Assembly: GCF_000718165.1 (NCBI RefSeq)
Contig: NZ_JOEY01000015.1
Location: forward strand, 186,001 to 250,000
DNA from: Streptomyces fulvoviolaceus
Lineage (GTDB): Bacteria > Actinomycetota > Actinomycetes > Streptomycetales > Streptomycetaceae
Direction: 5' to 3'
Length of the DNA stretch: 64,000 bases
The notes beneath the pieces are model-generated. The model was given only the letters and a program-made list of their open reading frames with translations. It ran no database searches and was not told where the DNA came from. A program made the translations under genes and the position numbers. This document shows, one piece after another, positions 1-6,878 of the stretch (positions are counted from its first letter, which is position 1; each line of letters begins with the position of its first letter).

Positions 1-469
1 GCTGGCAGGCCGGCTGCGCGAGGAGGGCCACCTCGTCGAGGTGCTCGACGGCGACGAGATCCGCGAGTTCATCTCGGCGGGCCTCGGCTTCAGCCGCGAG
101 GACCGGCACACGAACGTGCAGCGCATCGGCTTCCTCGCCGAGCTGCTCGCCCGCAACGGCGTCAAGGCGCTCGTCCCGGTGATCGCGCCGTACGCGGACA
201 GCCGCGAGGCCGTGCGCAAGCGGCACCAGGAGAGCGGCGCCGCGTACATCGAGGTGCACGTGGCGACCCCGGTCGAGGTGTGCTCCGTACGCGATGTGAA
301 GGGCCTGTACGCCAAGCAGGCGGCGGGCGAGCTGTCCGGGCTCACGGGGGTCGACGACCCCTACGAGGAGCCCGAGTCGCCCGACCTGCGGATCGAGTCG
401 CAGGACCAGACCGTCCAGGAGTCCGCAGCCACGCTCCACGCGCTGCTCACCGAGAGGGGACTGGCATGA
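1..469 (+). CDS. cysC: Adenylyl-sulfate kinase CysC (5' end outside window)
   Basis: Phosphorylates adenosine 5'-phosphosulfate (APS) to PAPS in cytoplasmic sulfate assimilation. The reading frame is open from the first base, so the N-terminus with the Walker A loop lies upstream of the window. The visible part carries family landmarks: LDGDEIREF, the GFSREDRHTNVQRIGFLAE segment that binds APS, VIAPYADSREAVR, and the C-terminal LYAKQAAGELSGLTGVDDPYE. The stop TGA overlaps the ATG of cysD (ATGA at 466-469), so the two are translationally coupled. Identification is firm; only the length cannot be judged. Confidence 0.95.
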   Translation, partial: LAGRLREEGHLVEVLDGDEIREFISAGLGFSREDRHTNVQRIGFLAELLARNGVKALVPVIAPYADSREAVRKRHQESGAAYIEVHVATPVEVCSVRDVKGLYAKQAAGELSGLTGVDDPYEEPESPDLRIESQDQTVQESAATLHALLTERGLA

Positions 470-1343
470 CGACGACCGTTGCCAAGCCGGCGGAGGGTAC
501 GGGCGTCCCGTACACCCTGTCCCACCTGGACGCGCTGGAGTCCGAGGCCGTCCACATCTTCCGCGAGGTGGCGGGTGAGTTCGAGCGGCCGGTGATCCTG
601 TTCTCCGGCGGCAAGGACTCGATCGTCATGCTGCATCTGGCGCTGAAGGCCTTCGCCCCCGCGGCGATCCCCTTCACGCTGCTGCACGTGGACACGGGCC
701 ACAACTTCCCCGAGGTCCTGGAGTACCGCGACCGTGCGGTGGCCACACATGGGCTGCGGCTCCATGTGGCCTCCGTACAGGACTACATCGACCGCGGTGT
801 GCTGAAGGAGCGTCCGGACGGGACCCGCAACCCGCTCCAGACCCTTCCGCTCACCGAGAAGATCCAGGCCGAGAAGTTCGACGCGGTCTTCGGTGGCGGT
901 CGGCGTGACGAGGAGAAGGCCCGGGCCAAGGAGCGGGTGTTCTCCCTGCGCGACGAGTTCTCGCAGTGGGACCCGCGCCGCCAGCGGCCCGAGCTGTGGA
1001 ACCTCAGCTCGACGTCTGGCAGTACATCGCCCGCGAGGGCATCGAACTGCCGGAGATCTACTTCGCGCACGAGCGCGAGGTGTTCCAGCGGGCGGGGATG
1101 TGGCTGACCGCCGGTGAGTGGGGCGGCCCCAAGGACGGGGAGACCGTCGAGAAGCGCCTCGTGCGCTACCGCACCGTCGGCGACATGTCCTGCACGGGTG
1201 CCGTCGACTCCGACGCGGTGACGCTGGACGACGTGATCGCCGAGATCGCCGCCTCCCGGCTCACCGAGCGGGGCGCGACCCGCGCCGACGACAAGATGTC
1301 CGAGGCCGCGATGGAAGACCGTAAGCGCGAGGGGTACTTCTAA
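466..1343 (+). pseudogene. cysD: Sulfate adenylyltransferase subunit 2 CysD, disrupted by an internal deletion and frameshift
   Basis: CysD is the PP-loop subunit that, with CysN, makes APS from ATP and sulfate. The frame opens at the ATG overlapping cysC and reads well through SGGKDSIVMLHLALKAF (PP-loop), LLHVDTGHNFPEVLEYRD and FGGGRRDEEKARAKERVFS to RPELWNL near 1005. The family continuation (NGR, then GEH and FPLSNWTE) is missing; the next family sequence, LDVWQYIAREGIELPEIYFAHERE, continues in another frame from about 1007 and runs to the normal C-terminus GYF at 1343. The 878-nt span is not a multiple of three. Adding about 61 nt would give a protein of about 312 residues, the usual size. 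Read as it stands, the first frame ends at 1107. Either a real loss-of-function deletion or an assembly error. Confidence 0.9.
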
Positions 1344-1345
1344 GC

Positions 1346-2674
1346 ATGAGCACCATCACGGAACTCTCCGAGACCACGCTCCTGCGGTTCGCCACCGCCG
1401 GTTCCGTCGACGACGGCAAGTCCACGCTCGTGGGCCGGCTGCTGCACGACTCCAAGTCGATCCTCACCGACCAGCTGGAGGCCGTGGAGCGCGCGTCGGC
1501 TTCGCGGGGGCAGGAGGCCCCTGACCTCGCGCTGCTCACCGACGGCCTGCGCGCCGAGCGCGAGCAGGGCATCACCATCGACGTGGCCTACCGCTACTTC
1601 GCCACGCCGAAGCGCCGGTTCATCCTCGCCGACACCCCCGGCCACGTGCAGTACACCCGCAACATGGTGACGGGTGCCTCCACGGCCGAGCTGACGGTGA
1701 TCCTCATCGACGCCCGCAACGGCGTCGTCGAGCAGACCCGCCGGCACGCCGCCCTCGCGGCGCTGCTGCGGGTCCCGCACGTGGTGCTCGCCGTGAACAA
1801 GATGGACCTGGTCGACTACCAGGAGTCCGTGTTCGCCGCGATCGCCGAGGAGTTCACGGCGTACGCGCTGGAGCTCGGCGTCCCGGAGGTCACCGCGATC
1901 CCGATCTCGGCGCTCGCCGGGGACAACGTGGTCGACCCGTCCGCGAACATGGACTGGTACGGCGGCCCGACCGTCCTGGAGCACCTGGAGACGGTTCCGG
2001 TCGCCCACGACCTGAGCCACTGCCACGCCCGCCTCCCCGTGCAGTACGTGATCCGGCCGCAGACCGCCGAGCACCCGGACTACCGGGGCTACGCGGGCCA
2101 GATCGCCGCCGGTTCCTTCCGCGTCGGCGAGTCCGTGACGGTCCTGCCCTCCGGCCACGCGTCGAAGATCGCCGGCATCGACCTGCTCGGCGAGCCGGTC
2201 GACGTCGCCTGGACCACCCAGTCGGTCACCGTCCTGCTCGAGGACGACATCGACATCTCGCGCGGCGACCTGATCGTGCCCAGCAAGGACGCGCCGCCGA
2301 CCACGCAGGACGTCGAGGCGACCGTCTGCCACGTCGCCGACGCGCCGCTGACCGTCGGCCACCGGGTGCTGCTCAAGCACGGCACCCGCACGGTCAAGGC
2401 GATCGTCAAGGACATCCCGTCCCGTCTCACGCTCGACGACCTGTCCCTGCACCCGCACCCGGGACAGCTCGTCGCCAACGACATCGGCCGTGTGAAGATC
2501 CGCACCGCGGAGCCGCTGCCGGTGGACTCGTACGCCGACTCGCGGCGCACGGGCTCGTTCATCCTGATCGACCCGAACGACGGCACCACGCTCACCGCGG
2601 GCATGGTCGGCGAGTCGTTCGCCTCCCCGGAGCCGGTCAAGGACGAGTCCGAGGACGACGGGTGGGACTTCTGA
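1346..2674 (+). CDS. cysN: Sulfate adenylyltransferase subunit 1 CysN (GTPase)
   Basis: GTP-hydrolysing partner of CysD; it drives APS formation energetically. 442 residues, EF-Tu-like. G1 is GSVDDGKST (residues 19-27), G3 is DTPGH (about 95-99), G4 is NKMD (about 150-153), followed by the beta-barrel domains with the family segments HPDYRGYAGQIAAGSF and LADTPGHVQYTRNMVTGAS. No C-terminal CysC fusion, consistent with a separate cysC upstream. The ATG is two bases after the cysD stop. The gene is intact although its obligate partner cysD appears broken, which makes the cysD lesion either very recent or an artefact. Confidence 0.96.
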   Translation: MSTITELSETTLLRFATAGSVDDGKSTLVGRLLHDSKSILTDQLEAVERASASRGQEAPDLALLTDGLRAEREQGITIDVAYRYFATPKRRFILADTPGHVQYTRNMVTGASTAELTVILIDARNGVVEQTRRHAALAALLRVPHVVLAVNKMDLVDYQESVFAAIAEEFTAYALELGVPEVTAIPISALAGDNVVDPSANMDWYGGPTVLEHLETVPVAHDLSHCHARLPVQYVIRPQTAEHPDYRGYAGQIAAGSFRVGESVTVLPSGHASKIAGIDLLGEPVDVAWTTQSVTVLLEDDIDISRGDLIVPSKDAPPTTQDVEATVCHVADAPLTVGHRVLLKHGTRTVKAIVKDIPSRLTLDDLSLHPHPGQLVANDIGRVKIRTAEPLPVDSYADSRRTGSFILIDPNDGTTLTAGMVGESFASPEPVKDESEDDGWDF

Positions 2675-2675
2675 C

Positions 2676-2780
2676 ATGAATGCCACCGACTACTACTCCA
2701 CGTTCGCGAAAGAGGGCGGCCGCATCGGCAGCGGTGACCTCGGCAGTGGGCAGGGCGGAGTGGCGCGATGTGCGTGCTGA
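2676..2780 (+). CDS. Candidate 34-residue ORF between cysN and the sulfonate ABC genes, possible cysteine-sensing leader
   Basis: The ATG lies one base after the cysN stop (TGACATG). The ORF encodes 34 residues ending Arg-Cys-Ala-Cys just before its stop codon, so two Cys codons are the last but two and the last sense codons. A second short ORF (2768-2866, 32 residues, starting Met-Cys) overlaps its end. No homologue recognised. The 230-nt gap otherwise holds no gene before the lipoprotein start at 2905. Cys codons at the end of a small ORF in a sulfur operon suggest an attenuation leader, but this is inference; it could be chance. Confidence 0.2.
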   Translation: MNATDYYSTFAKEGGRIGSGDLGSGQGGVARCAC

Positions 2781-2904
2781 CGTACGCGCACCGCTTGCGC
2801 GCCCCGTCCCCCCACCCGACGTCCCGGACGAGACGAAGACCTGCCGACCTCCCGGCCACGACCTGAGAGACGTGACCGCCGGGCCTCCGAGAGGAACACC
2901 TCCC

Positions 2905-4017
2905 GTGCCTGCCAACCGCTCAACCCTCGTTCGCCGCGGCATAGCCGCAGTGGCCGCACTTCCGCTTCTCACGCTCGCCGCTTGCGGCTACGGGTCCGAG
3001 TCCACGGCCGACAACGCCAAGGAGAAGGTCGCCGCCGGGTCGTCGAAGATCGACGGTCTCGACTCCGTCAAGATCGGCTACTTCGGCAACCTGACCCACG
3101 GCACCGCGCTCGTCGCCCGTCAGCAGGGCCTCTTCCAGAAGCAGCTGGGCGCCACCAAGGCCGCGTACCAGATCTTCAACGCCGGCCCCTCGGAGATCGA
3201 GGCCCTCAACTCGAAGTCCATCGACATCGGTTGGATCGGCCCGTCCCCGGCGATCAACGGCTACACCAAGGCCAACGGCACCAACCTGCGCATCATCGGC
3301 GGTTCGGCCTCCGGCGGCGTGAAGCTCGTCGTCAACCCGAAGAAGATCAAGTCCCTGAAGGACGTCAAGGGCAAGAAGATCGCCACCCCGCAGCTCGGCA
3401 ACACCCAGGACGTGGCGTTCCTCAACTGGATCGCCGACCAGGGCTGGAAGGTCGACGCGGAGACCGGCAAGGGCGATGTGTCGGTGGTCCGCACCGACAA
3501 CAAGATCACCCCGGACGCCTACGCGTCCGGTGCCATCGACGGTGCCTGGGTGCCGGAGCCGACCGCGTCCAAGCTGGTCGCGGAGGGCGGCAAGGTCCTG
3601 CTCGACGAGGCGTCGCTGTGGCCGGACAAGAAGTTCGTGATCACGAACATCATCGTGCGGCAGGACTTCCTCAAGGAGCACCCGAAGGCCGTCGAGGCCG
3701 TGCTGAAGGCCGCGGTCGGGGCCAACAAGTGGATCAACGCCAACCCCGACAAAGCGAAGGCGGCGGCGAACAAGCAGCTCGAGGCCGACTCGGGCAAGGC
3801 TCTCCCGGCCGACGTCCTGGACCCGGCCTGGACGTCGATCCAGTTCACCGACGACCCGCTGGCCGCCACCCTCAACACCGAGGCGGAGCACGCGGTCAAG
3901 GCCGGTCTGCTGGAGAAGCCGAACCTGAAGGGCATCTACGACCTCACGCTCCTCAACAAGGTCCTCAAGGCCGAGGGCGCCAGCACGGTCGACGACGCCG
4001 GTCTCGGCGCCAGCTGA
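2905..4017 (+). CDS. Sulfonate/taurine-type ABC transporter substrate-binding lipoprotein
   Basis: Extracytoplasmic binding protein of a SsuA/TauA/NrtA-type importer, probably for an organosulfur compound given the cys operon upstream. The GTG at 2905 is chosen because it gives a proper lipoprotein signal: Arg-rich start, hydrophobic core, lipobox LTLAAC with Cys27, and a purine-rich GAGAGGAA about 9 nt upstream. An in-frame ATG at 2680 would add an Arg/Pro-rich stretch with no signal character. The mature 343 residues contain family segments VKIGYFGNLTHGTALVARQQGLF, GPSEIEALNSKSIDIGWIGPSPAING and DGAWVPEPTASKLV. The ABC ATPase and permease follow directly. The substrate cannot be told from the sequence; sulfonate fits best, nitrate or taurine less well. 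Confidence 0.9.
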   Translation: MPANRSTLVRRGIAAVAALPLLTLAACGYGSESTADNAKEKVAAGSSKIDGLDSVKIGYFGNLTHGTALVARQQGLFQKQLGATKAAYQIFNAGPSEIEALNSKSIDIGWIGPSPAINGYTKANGTNLRIIGGSASGGVKLVVNPKKIKSLKDVKGKKIATPQLGNTQDVAFLNWIADQGWKVDAETGKGDVSVVRTDNKITPDAYASGAIDGAWVPEPTASKLVAEGGKVLLDEASLWPDKKFVITNIIVRQDFLKEHPKAVEAVLKAAVGANKWINANPDKAKAAANKQLEADSGKALPADVLDPAWTSIQFTDDPLAATLNTEAEHAVKAGLLEKPNLKGIYDLTLLNKVLKAEGASTVDDAGLGAS

Positions 4018-4051
4018 TAACCGCCCGATGAGTTCCCAGGAGGTGACGACC

Positions 4052-4831
4052 ATGGCAACGACCCTCGCCAAGGCCGAAGAGTCGGTGGAGTACGCCGCTC
4101 GCCTTGAGCATGTCTCGAAGTCCTTCGCAGGACCGGGCGGGCAGCAGCTCGTCCTGGACGACATCAGCATCGATGTCGCGCCCGGCGAGTTCGTCACCCT
4201 CCTGGGGGCCTCGGGCTGCGGCAAGTCCACACTGCTGAACCTGGTGGCGGGACTGGACAAGCCGACCGTCGGCTCCATCGCGACGGACGGCCGCCCGTCC
4301 CTGATGTTCCAGGAGCACGCCCTCTTCCCGTGGCTGACCGCGGGCAAGAACATCGAACTCGCCCTCAAGCTCAGGGGAGTTCCGAAGAACGAACGGCGCG
4401 ACAGGACCGAGGAACTGCTCGAACTCGTCCGCCTGAAGGGCGCGTACGGCAAGCGCGTCCACGAGCTGTCGGGCGGTATGCGCCAGCGCGCGGCGCTGGC
4501 CCGGGCGCTCGCCCAGGAGAGCAACCTGCTGCTGATGGACGAGCCGTTCTCGGCCCTCGACGCCATCACGCGGGACGTGCTGCACGACGAGCTGACGCGG
4601 ATCTGGACGGAGACGGGCGTGTCCGTCCTCTTCGTCACGCACAACGTGCGCGAGGCGGTACGGCTCGCCCAGCGCGTCATCCTGCTGTCCTCCCGACCGG
4701 GGCGGATCGCGCGCGAGTGGACGGTCGACATCCCGCAGCCGCGTCGCATCGAGGACGCGCCCGTGGCCGAACTGTCCCTTGAGATCACCGATGTACTGCG
4801 TGGGGAGATCCGCCGTCATGGCCAGCACTGA
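4052..4831 (+). CDS. ABC transporter ATP-binding protein (SsuB/TauB type)
   Basis: Energises the importer formed with the lipoprotein at 2905 and the permease at 4818. 259 residues. Walker A GASGCGKST (residues 52-60), Q-loop in FQEHALFPW, signature LSGGMRQR, Walker B LLLMDEPFSALD, H-loop VTHN. The start at 4052 is preferred over the in-frame ATG at 4028 because CAGGAGG lies 8 nt upstream of it. The end overlaps the permease start by 14 nt, so the two are translationally coupled. SLMFQEHALFPWLTA followed by a MRQRAALARAL segment is typical of the nitrate/sulfonate/taurine ATPase family. Confidence 0.93.
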   Translation: MATTLAKAEESVEYAARLEHVSKSFAGPGGQQLVLDDISIDVAPGEFVTLLGASGCGKSTLLNLVAGLDKPTVGSIATDGRPSLMFQEHALFPWLTAGKNIELALKLRGVPKNERRDRTEELLELVRLKGAYGKRVHELSGGMRQRAALARALAQESNLLLMDEPFSALDAITRDVLHDELTRIWTETGVSVLFVTHNVREAVRLAQRVILLSSRPGRIAREWTVDIPQPRRIEDAPVAELSLEITDVLRGEIRRHGQH

Positions 4832-5696
4832 GACGACGCCGGCTCAGGACTCCGGAAGCGTCGAGGCGGGCCTCGACGCACTGGAGACCACGGCCACCGG
4901 CCGTACGCCCTTCAGTCAGACCTTCAAGAACAAGATCCTGCCGCCCATCACCGCCGTCGCCGTGGTGCTGGTGGCCTGGGCCCTCCTCTACCCGGTCGTC
5001 GACAACCCGTCGAAGCTCCCCTCCCCCTCCGACGTCTGGGGCGAGGTCGAGGACCAGTGGCTCAAGGGGACCCTGCTCGAATACATCTGGGGCAGCGTCT
5101 CCCGCGGTCTGCTCGGCTTCCTGCTCGCCCTGGCCATCGGTACGCCGCTGGGCCTGGTGGTGGCGCGGGTGAAGTTCGTGCGCGCGGCGATCGGCCCGAT
5201 CCTGTCCGGTCTGCAGTCGCTGCCCTCGGTCGCCTGGGTCGCGCCCGCGGTGATCTGGCTGGGCCTGAACAACTCGGTGATGTTCACGGTGATCCTGCTG
5301 GGCGCCGTTCCCTCGATCGCCAACGGCCTGGTGTCGGGCGTCGACCAGGTGCCCCCGCTGTTCCTGCGCGCGGGCCGCACCCTGGGTGCGACGGGACTGC
5401 GCGGCACCTGGCACATCGTGATGCCGGCGGCGCTGCCCGGCTATGTGGCCGGTCTGAAGCAGGGCTGGGCGTTCTCCTGGCGTTCGCTGATGGCCGCCGA
5501 GATCATCGCCCAGTCGCCGGACATGGGTATGGGTCTGGGCCAGCTGCTGGAGGTGGGCCGTACGAACAGCAGCATGGCTACGGTCTTCCTCGCCATCCTC
5601 CTCATCCTGTTCGTCGGCATCGCCATCGACCTGCTGATCTTCAGTCCGCTGGAGCGGTGGGTGCTGCGCAGCCGAGGCCTGTTGGTGAAGAGCTGA
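4818..5696 (+). CDS. ABC transporter permease (SsuC/TauC type)
   Basis: Inner-membrane channel subunit of the organosulfur importer. The ATG at 4818 gives a 292-residue protein with a polar N-terminus of about 40 residues, then about six membrane segments (for example ITAVAVVLVAWALLY, LLGFLLALAIGTPLGLVVA, SVMFTVILLGAVPSIANGL and the last FLAILLILFVGIAIDLLIF). The EAA loop that docks on the ATPase is GRTLGATGLRGTWHIVMPAALPG. The longer frame from 4779 lies wholly inside the ATPase gene and adds nothing typical. Last transporter gene; the chelatase starts 5 nt after its stop. Confidence 0.92.
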   Translation: MASTETTPAQDSGSVEAGLDALETTATGRTPFSQTFKNKILPPITAVAVVLVAWALLYPVVDNPSKLPSPSDVWGEVEDQWLKGTLLEYIWGSVSRGLLGFLLALAIGTPLGLVVARVKFVRAAIGPILSGLQSLPSVAWVAPAVIWLGLNNSVMFTVILLGAVPSIANGLVSGVDQVPPLFLRAGRTLGATGLRGTWHIVMPAALPGYVAGLKQGWAFSWRSLMAAEIIAQSPDMGMGLGQLLEVGRTNSSMATVFLAILLILFVGIAIDLLIFSPLERWVLRSRGLLVKS

Positions 5697-5701
5697 GTCA
5701 C

Positions 5702-6451
5702 ATGTACCGGAAGCCGGTCCGCCCCGTCCTCGTCGTCATCGCCCACGGCAGCCGCGATCCGCGGCATGCCGCGACGGTGCACGCCCTGGTGCGCCGGGTG
5801 CGCGCGATGCGCCCCGGCGTACGGGTGGAGACCGGCTTCCTGGACTTCAACATCCCCTCGGTCCAAGGGGTGTTGGAGTCACTGGCGGCGGAGGGCGTCC
5901 GGGACGTCGTAGCGCTCCCCCTCCTGCTGACCCGCGCGTTCCACGCGAAGGCGGACATCCCGGCGGTCCTCAGGGACGCGCCGCCGCAGCTCCGCATCCG
6001 CCAGGCGGAGGTGCTGGGCCCGTCCCCGCTCCTCCTGTCGGCCCTCGAACGCCGTTTGTACGAGGCGGGGTTGACGCCCGCCGACAAGTCCTCGACCGGG
6101 GTCGTACTGGCCTCGGCGGGGTCCACCGACCCGGAGGCGATCGCAGTGATCGCAGAAATCGCGCGGGAGTGGCGGCACACCGGTTGGTGCGCCGTGCGAC
6201 CTGCGTTCGCCTCCGCTGCTCTCCCCCGCACCGAGGACGCGGTACGGGAACTCCGGGCGCTGGGCTGCACGAAGGTCGCGGTCGCGCCGTATGTCCTGGC
6301 CCCCGGCTTCCTGCCCGACCGCATCGCGCGGGGCGCGGCGGAGGCGGATGTGCTGGCCGAGGTGCTGGGGCCTGCGCCGGAGGTGGCGCGGGTGTTGCTG
6401 GAGCGGTACGACGCGGCGCGGATGCCCGCGCTGGCCGCTGTCGGCGCCTAG
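5702..6451 (+). CDS. Sirohydrochlorin chelatase family protein (CbiX-like)
   Basis: CbiX/SirB-type ferrochelatase or cobaltochelatase; in a sulfate operon the likely product is siroheme for sulfite reductase. 249 residues in two repeated half-domains. The first half has the N-terminal VIAHGSRDPRH motif and the second conserved metal-binding His in LLLTRAFHAKADIP. The second half begins near LASAGSTDPEAI and ends with a PAPEVARVLLERYDAAR helix. Starts 5 nt after the permease and is probably the last gene of the operon. Its last 93 bases have a diverged copy 220 bp further on. Confidence 0.88.
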   Translation: MYRKPVRPVLVVIAHGSRDPRHAATVHALVRRVRAMRPGVRVETGFLDFNIPSVQGVLESLAAEGVRDVVALPLLLTRAFHAKADIPAVLRDAPPQLRIRQAEVLGPSPLLLSALERRLYEAGLTPADKSSTGVVLASAGSTDPEAIAVIAEIAREWRHTGWCAVRPAFASAALPRTEDAVRELRALGCTKVAVAPYVLAPGFLPDRIARGAAEADVLAEVLGPAPEVARVLLERYDAARMPALAAVGA

Positions 6452-6577
6452 GGCCTGTCCGGCGGATCAGGCCGGCGTCGCAGGGTCTGGTCGTGCAGCT
6501 GCAAGGCGCCGGACCCCGCTCGGCTTGCCCGAGACGCGCCGCTTTTTTCAGTCGGCCTGATCCGCCGGGCAGGCCCT
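6450..6577. repeat. Long imperfect palindrome with 25-bp arms
   Basis: The arms at 6450-6474 and 6553-6577 are reverse complements at 24 of 25 positions; the single difference still allows a G-U pair in RNA. About 78 bases separate them and contain further short inverted pieces and a run of six T. The left arm begins at the cbiX stop codon. Arms of this kind with a GGCCTGTCCGGCGGATCA core are recalled as common extragenic palindromes in Streptomyces; that is memory, not a search result. Could act as a transcription terminator for the sulfur operon or be a mobile-repeat remnant. Confidence 0.8.
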
Positions 6578-6683
6578 GGCGGCAGAGCTCGTCGCCCAAC
6601 CGCGTCCGCGCGTACCGTACGGCCCTGCCGCTCCGGGTCCGGCTGAGCAGTCCCGCGTAGTACGCCACCGTGAGGTGCTGGGC
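6578..6683 (-). pseudogene. C-terminal fragment of an ArsR-type winged-helix regulator
   Basis: The minus strand reads QHLTVAYYAGLLSRTRSGR followed by AVRYARTRLGDELCR. This matches the end of the winged-helix domain of ArsR-family regulators (recognition helix, then the hairpin with GRxVxYxRTxLGxAL). There is no N-terminal part: the match begins abruptly at about 6683, inside the copied cbiX tail. The frame runs on into the palindrome with no proper end. A decayed fragment, not a working gene. The family call rests on a short match of about 35 residues. Confidence 0.5.
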
Positions 6684-6764
6684 CCGGCGCCGGAGGTGGT
6701 ACGGGTGTTGCTGCAGCGGTACGACGCGGCGCGGGTGCCGATTCCGGCGGCCGTCGGGGCCTGA
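6672..6764 (+). pseudogene. Duplicated 3' end of the CbiX-type chelatase gene
   Basis: From GAGGTGCTGGG at 6672 to the TGA at 6762-6764 the DNA repeats the last 93 bases of the gene ending at 6451. Translated, it gives EVLGPAPEVVRVLLQRYDAA and then RVPIPAAVGA, against EVLGPAPEVARVLLERYDAARMPALAAVGA in the intact gene. Both copies end at the equivalent stop codon. No start or upstream chelatase sequence accompanies it. It is a gene-tail duplication, or the end of a lost paralogue, now separated from the intact copy by the palindrome and the ArsR fragment. Confidence 0.85.
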
Positions 6765-6878
6765 ACCAGATACCACTTTTACGGGTCCGACCTGGTCAGA
6801 TTCCGAAAAAACTCCTCCCCTGCGCACCGGTATCTGCTGGGATGGTTCCCTCGAAGTACGAGCGGGGGGGCTCAGCAC

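Noticed and set aside
995..1020. Programmed frameshift in cysD
   Set aside because: About 20 conserved residues are missing as well as the frame, which a ribosomal shift cannot supply.
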